Part shown: piece after piece, positions 8,204 to 16,498 of the stretch
How positions within the stretch are numbered: position 1 is the first letter of the stretch
How the letters are laid out: every line of letters begins with the position of its first letter
Source: Agrococcus carbonis
Lineage (GTDB): Bacteria > Actinomycetota > Actinomycetes > Actinomycetales > Microbacteriaceae
Direction of reading: 5' to 3'
Length of the DNA stretch: 64,000 nucleotides
NCBI RefSeq assembly: GCF_900104705.1
Contig: NZ_LT629734.1
Span: 682,001-746,000 of the forward strand
Notes under the pieces: generated by a model
The model's database searches: none
What the model saw: only the letters and a program-made list of their open reading frames with translations
Told to the model about the DNA's origin: nothing
Made by a program: the position numbers and the translations under genes

Positions 8204-9246
8204 CCCGCGCGCGCGACGAGTTCATGCAAGCGCTGCTCACGTTCGGCCCGCACAACAGCGCCCACTGGGTCGCGATCCGCGCGAGCATCAGCACGGCCCT
8301 GCCGCTCCTCGTGCTCGTCGCCATCGGGCATCCGGAGTGGGGCGCGTGGGCTGCGTTCGGCGCCTTCGCGTCGCTCTACGGCCGCAATCGCGTGCACCTC
8401 ACGCGGCTCATGATGCAGCTGACCGCGGCAGCGGTCATGGTGGCAGCCGTCGGGCTCGGCTCGCTCGTCGCCACGCTGCCAGCGCCCGTGTGGCCGATGA
8501 TCGCCCTCGGCGCGCTCTTCGCCGGCCTCGTCTCGATCGTCTCCGACGCCGAGGACTGGCATCCGCCGGGCCCGTTGTTCGCGCTGTTCGCCTTCAGCGG
8601 CTCCGCTTCGCTCCCCGACATCTCCCTCGCCGACGCGGGGCTGGCGACCGGCGTCGCTGCCGCATCCGCCGCCTTCGCCGTGCTCGTGGGCTCGGTCGGC
8701 ACGGCGTGGCGCAGGATGCGCGGGCTGCCGCCGCTCGAGTCGCTCCCGGTCGAGCGCGACTACCGGCTCTCCGCCGGAAGGCGCGTGCAGCTGCGCCGCG
8801 TCGCCCGCTACGCGCTCAGCGTGCTGCTGGCCGGCTCGATCGCGACCGCCCTCGGCATCGGCCACCCGTACTGGGCGATGGTCTCCGCCGTCGTGCCCGT
8901 CTCCACCGGCACCTTCGTCGCGGGCCTCGCGCGCGGCACCCAGCGCATCGTGGGCACGACCGTCGGCGTGCTGCTCGCGGCCGCGATCCTCGTGACGCGG
9001 CCGAGCGACCTCGTGCTCGTCCTCATGATCGCGCTCGTCGCGTTCGGCACCGAGCTGCTCGTGGGCCGCAACTACGGCATCGCCATGATGTTCGTCACGC
9101 CGCTCGCGCTGCTCGCCGTGCACCTGTCGAGCCCCGTGCCCGTCGAGCAGCTCGTCGTCGACCGCCTCGTGGAGTCGATCGTCGGCGCGCTCGTCGGGAT
9201 CGCGGTGGGCTTCGCGACCCGCCGGTGGGGGGCGCGGCTCGTCTGA
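8200..9246 (+). CDS. FUSC-family membrane transporter (aromatic acid exporter type)
   Basis: 348 residues from the GTG at 8200, whose GTGA overlaps the TetR stop. Two blocks of hydrophobic helices (about residues 25-165 and 205-340) are separated by a polar linker. Each block has the family's GHPEWGAWAAFGAF / GHPYWAMVSAVVPV repeat, typical of the FUSC (fusaric acid resistance / AaeB / YccS) fold. The presumed role is efflux of aromatic or weak acids across the cytoplasmic membrane under TetR control. Confidence 0.82.
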   Translation: MTRARDEFMQALLTFGPHNSAHWVAIRASISTALPLLVLVAIGHPEWGAWAAFGAFASLYGRNRVHLTRLMMQLTAAAVMVAAVGLGSLVATLPAPVWPMIALGALFAGLVSIVSDAEDWHPPGPLFALFAFSGSASLPDISLADAGLATGVAAASAAFAVLVGSVGTAWRRMRGLPPLESLPVERDYRLSAGRRVQLRRVARYALSVLLAGSIATALGIGHPYWAMVSAVVPVSTGTFVAGLARGTQRIVGTTVGVLLAAAILVTRPSDLVLVLMIALVAFGTELLVGRNYGIAMMFVTPLALLAVHLSSPVPVEQLVVDRLVESIVGALVGIAVGFATRRWGARLV

Positions 9247-9311
9247 CCGGCCGCCGCGCGCGGCGCTGCCGCGGCCCTGTGCCGCCTCGGGCGCTGTGCT
9301 ATCAAGAGGGC

Positions 9312-9920
9312 ATGCGCCTCATCTCGGCCAGGGATCGCGATCCGGCCGACCCGTACTTCACGCGGGTCGTGACGCTGCCGAACGCGATCACGCTCGCGCG
9401 CCTGCTGCTGCTGGTGCCGGTGTGCTGGCTCATCGTGGCGGGCACCCCCGGCTCGTGGCTGCCGGTCGTGCTGCTGGGCATCTGGGCGTCGACCGACTGG
9501 ATCGACGGCGTGCTCGCGCGCGCGCTCGACCAGTCGTCCCGGATCGGCGAGGTGCTGGATCCGATCGCCGACCGCATCGGCGTCATCGGCGTGACGCTCG
9601 CGCTCGCGCTCGCGGGCGCGCTCGACTGGTGGATCCTCGCGGTGATCGCGGGCATCGACGTGCTCTCGGTGCTCTTCGCGGGGAGGGCTGCGCGCGACGG
9701 CAGCATCCACGTGTCGTGGCTCGGCAAGACGCGCACGGCGGTGCTCCTGACCGCGATCGTCGTCATCCTGCTGGGCCACACCGTCCTCCCCGCCGCGACG
9801 CCCGTCGGTATGACGCTCATGCTCGTCGGCGTCGGTCTCCACGTGATCGCCGGGATCGACTACCTGCTGCAGGCGCGTCGCCTCCGCCGGGTGCAGACTG
9901 GGAGCGCACCGGATGCGTGA
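9312..9920 (+). CDS. CDP-alcohol phosphatidyltransferase (PgsA/cardiolipin-synthase-like)
   Basis: A 202-residue membrane enzyme that displaces CMP from CDP-diacylglycerol with an alcohol phosphate. The complete family motif is present near residues 60-85: STDWIDGVLARALD, then G and DPIAD, which gives all four metal-binding Asp residues. There are about six membrane segments. It begins 6 nt after a TATCAA box with no clear RBS. The acceptor alcohol cannot be read from sequence; glycerol phosphate or phosphatidylglycerol are the usual ones. Confidence 0.85.
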   Translation: MRLISARDRDPADPYFTRVVTLPNAITLARLLLLVPVCWLIVAGTPGSWLPVVLLGIWASTDWIDGVLARALDQSSRIGEVLDPIADRIGVIGVTLALALAGALDWWILAVIAGIDVLSVLFAGRAARDGSIHVSWLGKTRTAVLLTAIVVILLGHTVLPAATPVGMTLMLVGVGLHVIAGIDYLLQARRLRRVQTGSAPDA

Positions 9921-9930
9921 GGAGGACGCG

Positions 9931-10374
9931 ATGACCGCATGGCACGAGGAGCGCGACCGGCTGGCCGCGCAGGTCGAGGATCTGATGGCCGGCTGGCACG
10001 ACTCGGTCGAGCGCGTGCCCGGCGAGGACGGCGACGACGACACGATCGTCGGCCGCGACGGCGAGCACGTCTCAGCGATCCTGCTGCTCGACGAGGAGAA
10101 CGTCGAGGCGATGGCCGAGGCCGAGGCCGACGGCACGCTCGCGCAGTGGCTGCGCGACGAGCTCGCCGAGGACGCCGACCGCGACGAGGACGACCTCGAC
10201 GACGACGAGGACGACGACCTCGAGGACGCCGCCGACGCATGGCTGGGCGACGACGACGCCGACGACGACGGCGAGACGACCGCCCCCGCCGTCGTCGCAT
10301 CCGACGATGACTACGACCTCGACGACTGGGACGACCCGGAGGCCGACGCGCTCATCGACGAGCTGCCCCGCTGA
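9931..10374 (+). CDS. Hypothetical highly acidic protein
   Basis: 147 residues from the ATG at 9931, chosen because GGAGG lies 5 nt upstream; an earlier ATG at 9913 overlaps the preceding gene and has no RBS. The first ~80 residues are a moderately charged helical region. Residues ~80-120 are dominated by Asp and Glu runs (DRDEDDLDDDEDDDLEDA). No family recognised. Its place between the phosphatidyltransferase and the GyrI-like gene, with overlaps or gaps of only a few bases, suggests an operon. Confidence 0.6.
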   Translation: MTAWHEERDRLAAQVEDLMAGWHDSVERVPGEDGDDDTIVGRDGEHVSAILLLDEENVEAMAEAEADGTLAQWLRDELAEDADRDEDDLDDDEDDDLEDAADAWLGDDDADDDGETTAPAVVASDDDYDLDDWDDPEADALIDELPR

Positions 10375-10376
10375 TC

Positions 10377-10853
10377 ATGGTCACCGAGGGCGCACCCGAG
10401 ATCGTCGAGCTCGAGCGCACGACGATCGCGGCGATCCGCGAGACGGTGCCCATGGCCGAGATCACCGCGTTCTTCGACCGGGCGTTCGGCACACTCATGC
10501 GCGTGCTGCAGAGCCAAGGCCTTGCGCCGGCCGGGCCGCCGGTCGGCGTCTACTGGTCGATGCCGACCGACCGGGTCGACGTCAGCGTCGGGTTCCCCAC
10601 TGCGCGGGAGGCCGTCCCTGCCGGTGGCGTCGCCCCCGAGCACCTCCCGGGAGGGCGGGCGCTGCAGCTCACGCACGTCGGCTCCTACGACTCGATGACC
10701 CGGTCCTACGACCGGATGGTGCGGTGGGCGGGCGAGAGGAGCCTCGAGCTCGGGCCGATGATGTGGGAGACGTACCTCACGGAGCCGTCGCCCGAGGGCG
10801 ACGCATCAGCGGCCCGCACGCTCATCACCTGGCCGCTGCGCGACGACGCCTGA
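10377..10853 (+). CDS. GyrI-like / AraC effector-binding domain protein
   Basis: 158 residues forming one bacterial effector-binding (SHS2, GyrI-like) domain without a DNA-binding domain. The pattern PEIVELERTTIAAIRETVPMAEI near the start, GVYWSMPTDRVDVSVGFP in the middle and TLITWPLR at the end is typical. Stand-alone members bind small hydrophobic or cationic ligands; some hydrolyse cyclopropanoid drugs. It begins 2 nt after the acidic-protein gene, so the two are probably coupled. Confidence 0.75.
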   Translation: MVTEGAPEIVELERTTIAAIRETVPMAEITAFFDRAFGTLMRVLQSQGLAPAGPPVGVYWSMPTDRVDVSVGFPTAREAVPAGGVAPEHLPGGRALQLTHVGSYDSMTRSYDRMVRWAGERSLELGPMMWETYLTEPSPEGDASAARTLITWPLRDDA

Positions 10854-10940
10854 GCCGCCCGCGCGCCCACCGCGCCGCTGCCCGCGAGACGGCAGAGCGC
10901 ATCCGGAATCTTCCTCGACGATCGTGCGTTGGCCTCCAGC

Positions 10941-11603
10941 ATGCAGATCGACATCTGGTCCGACGTGGCCTGCCCGTGGTGCTTCATCGGCAAGCGCCGG
11001 TTCGAGACGGCGCTCGGCGCCTGGGAGCACCGGGACGAGGTGCAGGTGACCTGGCACTCGTTCCAGCTCGACCCGAGCCTGCCCGAGCACTACGACGGCA
11101 CCGAGGTCGACTACCTCGCCAACGTCAAGGGCATGCCGGTGGCCCAGGTGCAGCAGATGCTCACGCACGTCACCGAGCAGGCCGCCGGCGAGGGGCTGCG
11201 CTACGACTTCGACCGCCTCGTGGTCGCCAACAGCCTCCGCGCGCACCAGCTGCTGCACCTCGCGAAGGCGCACGGGCTCGCGGATGCGGTCAAGGACGCG
11301 CTGCTGTCGGCCCACTTCGAGCAGGGCGTCGACATCGGCGACGTCGACGCGCTCGTCACGATCGGCGCCCGCGCAGGGCTCGCCGCGAAGGAGATCCGCG
11401 AGGCGCTCGCCGACGAGCGCCACCTGCCGGCCGTGCGCGAGGACATCGCGCAGGCGCGGCAGATCGGCGTCACGGGCGTGCCGTTCTTCGTGTTCGACAT
11501 GCGGCTCGGCCTCTCGGGCGCGCAGCCCGCGGAGGTCTTCACGCAGGCCCTCGACCGGGCGCGCGAGCTCGCGCTCGAGGAGGCGGCGCCGGTCGCCGAG
11601 TAG
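10941..11603 (+). CDS. DsbA-family oxidoreductase (FrnE-like)
   Basis: 220 residues. It starts MQIDIWSDVACPWCFIGKRRFE with a CPWC redox motif at residues 11-14, a helical insertion follows, and the cis-Pro loop GVTGVPFFVFD lies near residue 180. This is the cytoplasmic FrnE/2-hydroxychromene-isomerase-like branch of the DsbA fold: no signal peptide is present. ATG 10941 is preferred over an upstream TTG. The tail (LALEEAAPVAE) runs into the repeat region. Confidence 0.85.
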   Translation: MQIDIWSDVACPWCFIGKRRFETALGAWEHRDEVQVTWHSFQLDPSLPEHYDGTEVDYLANVKGMPVAQVQQMLTHVTEQAAGEGLRYDFDRLVVANSLRAHQLLHLAKAHGLADAVKDALLSAHFEQGVDIGDVDALVTIGARAGLAAKEIREALADERHLPAVREDIAQARQIGVTGVPFFVFDMRLGLSGAQPAEVFTQALDRARELALEEAAPVAE

Positions 11604-11975
11604 CAGGGAGGCCGCAGGTCGATGAGGCCGGAGGTCGATGAGGCCGGAGCCAAGTCCGTAGGTCGAGGAGGCCGCGGCCCGCAGGGCCGCTGCCGTCACG
11701 AGACCGGAGCCGACGAATCGCTCCCTCTGGTCTCGTGACGCGAGCGGCTGCGCCGCGCGCTCCTCGACCGACGGGAGGGGACGCATCGCCGGCTGCGCCG
11801 CGCGCTCCTCGACCGACCCTCGTAGGTCGAGGAGGCCGCGGTGCGCAGCGCCGCTGCCGTCACGAGGCCGCAGCCGACGGCTCGCTCCCTCTGGTCTCGT
11901 GACGCGAGCGGCTGCGCCGCGCGCTCCTCGACCGACGGGATCGGGGGCATCGCGCGCTGCGCCGCGCGCCGCGTC
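11604..11975. repeat. Tandem palindromic intergenic repeats (164-bp period)
   Basis: This 372-base gap holds no gene. Two units of exactly 119 bp, 11,658-11,776 and 11,822-11,940, differ at only about 7 positions. Each is itself an imperfect inverted repeat of ~45-bp arms (GGTCGAGGAG... paired with ...CTCCTCGACC). The sequence between units (11,777-11,821) is echoed after the second unit, so the period is 164 bp. Two 16-bp direct repeats (AGGTCGATGAGGCCGG) start the block. A half-copy lies at 4,103. Confidence 0.75.
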
Positions 11976-12725
11976 CTAGGGGCTCGGCCGGCGGGCCACG
12001 TAGACCCACTCGCGGCCCGGCCGGTCGGGCGCATCACGCACGTCGACGAGGTCGAGGCCCGCTGCGGCGATCGACGCCTCGATCGCCTCCCGCGTGCGGA
12101 ACCGCAGCGTCGACGTCGAGTCGATGCGCACGCCGTCGCGGTGGAAGACCGTCGGCGAGTCGAACGTCACGACCGCTCCCCCGTCGTCCGCCTCGACGAC
12201 GTCGGTCACCTCGACCCAGTCCTCGACTGGGCCTTCGTGCGGCACGTCGACGACCTGGCGACTGCCCTCGGGCGTCCACTCGAGCCACGCCCGCCGCTCG
12301 GGGCGTCGCGACTCGAAGACGAGCGCGCCGCCTGGCCGCAGCCGCTCGCACGCCGCGCCGAGCACCTCGTGCCATGCCGCATCGTCGACGAAGACCTGCG
12401 CGACGTTCGCGGTCATCGTCGCGACGTCCACCGCCATCGGGGGCAGCGCATCCGCCGTGCCCACGTGCCACGCCACCCGCCCTGCGCCGGGCTTGCCGCG
12501 CGCCACCGCGACCGAGGCCTCGGCCGGGTCGACGCCGACGACGTCGAGGCCGCGGCCGGCGAGCATGATCGCGAACGTGCCCGTGCCGCACCCGATGTCG
12601 AGCGCCGACCGCGCGCCGAGCTCGTCGACGACGAGCCGCTCGTAGACCTCGAGGTCGCTGCGGTCGGGGTCGAGCGCGTCGTAGACGTCGGCGAGGCGCG
12701 CGTCGGCGAACAGCGCGTCGGGCAC
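11976..12725 (-). CDS. Class I SAM-dependent methyltransferase
   Basis: 249 residues from the GTG at 12725 (VPDALFADARLADVYDALD). Motif I is LDIGCGTGTFAIML near residue 43 and is followed by DVVGVDPAE, the acidic residue that holds the ribose of SAM. A later FESRRPERRAW segment and a beta-rich insert precede the end. The target molecule is unknown. It sits 15 nt downstream of the SNF2 gene on the same strand and is probably co-transcribed. The open frame can be extended far upstream, but only as a shadow of the helicase. Confidence 0.8.
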   Translation of the reverse strand: MPDALFADARLADVYDALDPDRSDLEVYERLVVDELGARSALDIGCGTGTFAIMLAGRGLDVVGVDPAEASVAVARGKPGAGRVAWHVGTADALPPMAVDVATMTANVAQVFVDDAAWHEVLGAACERLRPGGALVFESRRPERRAWLEWTPEGSRQVVDVPHEGPVEDWVEVTDVVEADDGGAVVTFDSPTVFHRDGVRIDSTSTLRFRTREAIEASIAAAGLDLVDVRDAPDRPGREWVYVARRPSP

Positions 12726-12739
12726 CGTCGCCGACCCGC

Positions 12740-14875
12740 CTACGCCCGCGCGCGCCGCGCGGCGATCGCGTCGTGCAGCATGCCCGCGACGGCTTCGAGC
12801 CGCAGGTCGCCGCTCGTCGGCTCGTCGCCCGCCGCGCCGTCGATCGCGCGGCCGACGAGGCCCGCCTTCGTGTCGAGCAGCTCGGCGATGCGCGTGTCGA
12901 TCGTCTGCGCGGCCAGGATGCGCCACACGGTCACCGGCATCGACTGGCCGATGCGGTGGATGCGGTCGATCGCCTGCGTCTGCTCGGCGTCCGTCCACGA
13001 GAGCTCGGCGAGCACCATGTCGGCGGCCGCCTGCAGGTTGACGCCGACGCCCGCCGCGAGCAGCGAGCAGACGATGACCTGCACCGACTCGTCGTTCGTG
13101 AACGCGTCGATCGCGGCCTGGCGCTGCGTCGGGGTCTGGTCGCCGCGGATCGAGACCGTCTTGATGCCGGCCTTCGCGAGCGTCGCCTCCGCGGTGTCGA
13201 GCACGTCGACGTGCTTGGCGAAGAACACGACCTTCCCGACCGAGTGGGCGAGCTGGCCCGCGTAGTCGGCGGCGAGGTCGGCCTTGGCGCGACCGATGCG
13301 GCGGGCGAGCGCGAAGACGTTCTCGCCCGACGACCCCTCCTGCGTCTCGACCTCGCCGCGCGCGATGCGCCGCACGAGCTCGTCGTCGATGACGTCGTCG
13401 GCGTCTGCCGTGCGCTGCGCGATCGCCGCGTCGTAGCGGCGCAGCATGCGCTCGACCAGCTCGCGCTCGGCCGCGCGGATCGACCGCACCTCGGCTTCGT
13501 CGAGCTCGACCGGGATGTCGGCGATGCGGCGGGCGGGGATGTCGCTCGCGACGTCGATCTTGCGGCGTCGCACGATGCCCATGTCGATCACGGCCCGGCG
13601 CGCGGCCGGGTAGAAGCCGCGATCCATCGGCGTCAGGCCGATGTGCTCGAGGTCGTCGGTGAGCTCGGCGTTCGGCTCCTTGTGGTCGATCCAGCCGAGG
13701 AACCGCCAGATCGCGCCGAAGTCCTCGATGTCGTTGATGAGCGGCGTGCCGGTGAGCGCCATGAGCAGCGGGTTGCCGACGCGCTCGCGCATGGCCGCTG
13801 CGATCTGCAGCACGTGGCGCGAGCGCTTCGAGCGGGTGTTCTTGATGAAGTGCGCCTCGTCGACGACCATGCCGCGGAAGCCGAAGCGCTCGAGCCAGCC
13901 GATGTGGCGGTCGAGCACCTCGTAGTTCACGACCACGACGTCGGCGAAGGCGTCGAGCGTGTCGCCGTCGCCCTGGACGACCGCGGCGCGGCGGCCGGGG
14001 ATCCAGCGCTCGGTCTCGCGCGCCCAGTTGATCTTCACGACGCTCGGCGCCACGACGAGCAGCGGGAACGCATCCGCCGCCTGCGCCGCGAGCAGCGCCT
14101 GCGCGGTCTTGCCGAGGCCCGGCTCGTCGGCGAGCAGGAACGTGCGGTGGCCGTCGCGCGCGGCCTGCACGAGCTGCGCCTGGTGGTGCATGAGCTCCTT
14201 GCCGCCCGGCGCGAGGTGCTGCTTGGGCTCGGGCAGCGGCATGCACGCCGGCTTGCCGTCGGCCGCGACCTCGAACGAGAGGTAGAGCGGCGAGAGCAGG
14301 TCGAACCCGGCCAGCCGGTCGCGCGATGGCTTGCGGCGCACGTGGCTCAGGTCGGGCTCGAGGAAGGGGTTCGCGAGCTGCACGCGCCGCACCGACTGCG
14401 GCACGACCTGCGGCGCCTGCGGCTCGAGCGACTCGGGCTCGGGCTCGGGCTGCGCCTCGGGCTCGGGCTCGATGCCGGCGGCGAGCAGCATCTCGCGCTT
14501 GCGCTCCTTGACGGCGTCGGTGATGGGCGCGCCCTCGCCGAGCAGGGGCAGGAGCGTGGGCTCGCGGCTCGCGGCCTTCGCGAGGATGACGGCGATGCCG
14601 TCGAGGCGCTTGAGCTCCTCGGCGCGCTGGGCGTCGGTGAGGCCGCTGTCGGCCTTGACCCGCGCGCGCTCCTCGCGGGCGAGCATCGCCACGACCTGCA
14701 GCTTCACGCGGGTCGAGCGCGAGGCGGCGCCCCGCTTGACGCCCGCCTCGACCTGGCGCACGGCGCGGGCGAGCTGCGGGATGAGCGCGTCGCGCTCACG
14801 AGCGGGGGTCGCGGATGCGTCCTGCTCGGGGGATGCGTCGGTCTCGAGCGCATCGATGGTTGCGGCGTCGGCCAC
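12740..14875 (-). CDS. SNF2-family DEAH helicase/translocase (SMARCAL1-like)
   Basis: 711 residues. The N-terminal ~210 residues are charged and helical, with a Glu-Pro linker near 160. The helicase core follows: motif I LADEPGLGKTAQ near 250, motif II DEAH near 340, motif III LTGTP near 370, and a C-terminal RecA lobe ending in motif VI AIDRIHRIGQ near 650. Such compact bacterial SNF2 proteins move on double-stranded DNA or remodel branched DNA. No nuclease domain is fused, and the neighbours do not indicate a phage-defence island. A leader inverted repeat GGGACC...GGTCCC lies at ~14,895-14,914. Confidence 0.88.
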   Translation of the reverse strand: MADAATIDALETDASPEQDASATPARERDALIPQLARAVRQVEAGVKRGAASRSTRVKLQVVAMLAREERARVKADSGLTDAQRAEELKRLDGIAVILAKAASREPTLLPLLGEGAPITDAVKERKREMLLAAGIEPEPEAQPEPEPESLEPQAPQVVPQSVRRVQLANPFLEPDLSHVRRKPSRDRLAGFDLLSPLYLSFEVAADGKPACMPLPEPKQHLAPGGKELMHHQAQLVQAARDGHRTFLLADEPGLGKTAQALLAAQAADAFPLLVVAPSVVKINWARETERWIPGRRAAVVQGDGDTLDAFADVVVVNYEVLDRHIGWLERFGFRGMVVDEAHFIKNTRSKRSRHVLQIAAAMRERVGNPLLMALTGTPLINDIEDFGAIWRFLGWIDHKEPNAELTDDLEHIGLTPMDRGFYPAARRAVIDMGIVRRRKIDVASDIPARRIADIPVELDEAEVRSIRAAERELVERMLRRYDAAIAQRTADADDVIDDELVRRIARGEVETQEGSSGENVFALARRIGRAKADLAADYAGQLAHSVGKVVFFAKHVDVLDTAEATLAKAGIKTVSIRGDQTPTQRQAAIDAFTNDESVQVIVCSLLAAGVGVNLQAAADMVLAELSWTDAEQTQAIDRIHRIGQSMPVTVWRILAAQTIDTRIAELLDTKAGLVGRAIDGAAGDEPTSGDLRLEAVAGMLHDAIAARRARA

Positions 14876-15124
14876 ATGTCCTCCGTTCGAGGCGGGACCA
14901 CAGGAGAGGGTCCCGGGCTGTCGCTGCGACGGCTGCCGCGCGTCGCGGCGGCTCGTGCAGCCGGCGACGGCGGCTGGTGCACGGGATGCCGCGATGCGGC
15001 ACCCGCAGTGACCGGCGAGCTGTCGCCTGCCCCAATGCTACCGCCTCGCCGCCCGCGGGCGCGCAGATCCGCCGGGGCGGCGCACCTCCGATCCGCCCGC
15101 GACGCCGCTGCGGCGGGGGCGGCC

Positions 15125-15577
15125 TCAGCCCTCGACGAGCGCCTGCAGCCGCTCGATCGAGGCGAGCAGGTTGTCGGAGGTCGTGCGGCGGGCGCGCGCG
15201 AGCCGGTGCTCGTCGTGCAGCTCGCTCCAGTCGTAGGTGTGCGTCACGCGGGTGCCGGAGCCCGCGGGCTCGAGCTCCCATCGCCACAGGTGCCCCGCAG
15301 GTGCCTGACCGGCCGTCGCGGGCTTCCAGGCGATGCGCCGGCCCTCCTCGAACTCGACCACGTGGTTCTCGCGCACCGCGCCGTCGCCCGTCAGCGTCAT
15401 CGAGAAGACGTCGCCGACCGCACGCACGCGCTGCCCGGGCGCCGCCTCGGCGAGGTTGTCGTTGCCGTCCCACGCCGGCTGCCGCGCCGGGTCGGCGATC
15501 TGCTCGAAGATCGCCTCGGCCGGGGCCTGGATGACCCGGCTCGCCTGCACGACGCGGGTCTCGGTGGTCTCGCTCAT
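15125..15577 (-). CDS. SRPBCC (START/AHSA1-like) domain protein
   Basis: 150 residues, one helix-grip domain: SRVIQAPAEAIFEQIADPARQPAWDG at the start, a central sheet, and the long C-terminal helix ending LLASIERLQALVEG. Family members bind hydrophobic ligands or act as polyketide cyclase-like proteins; the ligand is unknown. The ATG at 15577 is 6 nt after a TTCGAT box. The longer upstream open frame is antisense to the Hsp20 gene and is rejected. Confidence 0.75.
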   Translation of the reverse strand: MSETTETRVVQASRVIQAPAEAIFEQIADPARQPAWDGNDNLAEAAPGQRVRAVGDVFSMTLTGDGAVRENHVVEFEEGRRIAWKPATAGQAPAGHLWRWELEPAGSGTRVTHTYDWSELHDEHRLARARRTTSDNLLASIERLQALVEG

Positions 15578-15730
15578 GCCGTCATCGAACCACGGCCGCC
15601 CCGGCGCCGCCACGATCCGCCCCGCGCCCGCCACGATCCGCCCCGGCGCGTGGGCCCCGGCCATTGAGTCGCCGACGGAAGCGGAGTAGACACGGGAGCA
15701 GGCGCCGATGCCGACCGGAGGGAGCCCGCC

Positions 15731-16153
15731 ATGTCCGCCGAGACCGCTCGCAAGCATCCGATCTTCCCGCCCTTCACCGAGTGGGTCGACGCCTTCGCCC
15801 TCATGGGCGGCTGGGACGGCAAGAGCCCGCTGCCCGGCATCCGCGTCGAGGAGCACCTCGACGACGACGCGTTCACCGTGCACGCCGAGCTGCCGGGACT
15901 CGACCCCACCCGCGACATCGACGTGACCGTCGACCACGGCATGCTGCGCATCCACGCGGAGCGGCACCCCGACCGCAAGGAGCCGCAGCGCACCGAGTTC
16001 CGCTACGGCGCGCTCGCACGCGACATCCGGCTGCCCCAGGGCGCGCTCGACGACGACATCACGGCGGTCTACGAGGACGGCGTGCTGACGATCCGGGTGG
16101 GGATCGGATCCGTCCCGACGCGGCTGCGGCACATCCCCATCGAGCGCCGCTGA
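15731..16153 (+). CDS. Hsp20 / alpha-crystallin family small heat-shock protein
   Basis: 140 residues. The alpha-crystallin domain spans about 35-135: IRVEEHLDDDAFTVHAELPGLDPTRDIDVTV, then LRIHAERH and the closing strand EDGVLTIRV. A short IPIERR tail replaces the usual I-X-I/V. It should act as an ATP-independent holdase in the cytoplasm. GGAGGGAG precedes the ATG. The stop codon is adjacent to the convergent DUF488 stop. Confidence 0.85.
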   Translation: MSAETARKHPIFPPFTEWVDAFALMGGWDGKSPLPGIRVEEHLDDDAFTVHAELPGLDPTRDIDVTVDHGMLRIHAERHPDRKEPQRTEFRYGALARDIRLPQGALDDDITAVYEDGVLTIRVGIGSVPTRLRHIPIERR

Positions 16154-16498
16154 TCAGCGCGCGGCGATCCAGTCCCTGAGGACGGATGCGTGGCTCGGCT
16201 CGACCTCCCGGAGCGCCGTGAGGAAGGTGACGTGCTCGTGCGGCGCGAGGGCCGCCGCGAGCGCCGCGCCCGCCTCCCCGGCCTCGAGCTCGTCGCGGTA
16301 GCGCTCGGCGAACGCGGCGAAGTCGCCGTGCTCGTGGAACCAGTGCCGCAGCTCGGTCGACGGAGCGGCGTCCTTCGGCCATGCGTCGATGGCCGCGCCG
16401 TCCTTCCGCAGGCCGCGCGGCCACAGCCGGTCGACGAGCACCCGCAGCCCGTCGTCGTCGCGGGGCTCGTCGTACGCCCGCCGGATCACGATCGCCAT
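16154..16498 (-). CDS. DUF488 (YeaO-type) protein
   Basis: 114 residues with the YeaO signature: IVIRRAYDEPRDDDGLRVLVDRLWPRGLRKD at the N-terminus and LRHWFHEHG in the middle. The family is widespread and uncharacterised. The ATG lies exactly 6 nt after TAGCCT, so it is likely leaderless. Its first 13 bases overlap the 3' end of the YdeI-like gene on the same strand. Confidence 0.8.
   Translation of the reverse strand: MAIVIRRAYDEPRDDDGLRVLVDRLWPRGLRKDGAAIDAWPKDAAPSTELRHWFHEHGDFAAFAERYRDELEAGEAGAALAAALAPHEHVTFLTALREVEPSHASVLRDWIAAR

Noticed and set aside
12740..14875. SNF2 helicase as part of a DISARM-like defence system
   Set aside because: No DrmB, phospholipase-D, or DNA methyltransferase partner genes are adjacent. 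The neighbouring methyltransferase is a small class I enzyme without DNA-methylase motifs.
15602..15656. Short direct repeat CCACGATCCGCCCCG before the SRPBCC gene
   Set aside because: Two copies only, no structure or feature attached; probably slippage in GC-rich DNA.
12773..15667. 964-codon plus-strand open frame across the SNF2 helicase
   Set aside because: The composition is a mirror of the helicase (Arg/Leu/Val/Asp repeats), with no RBS or motif.
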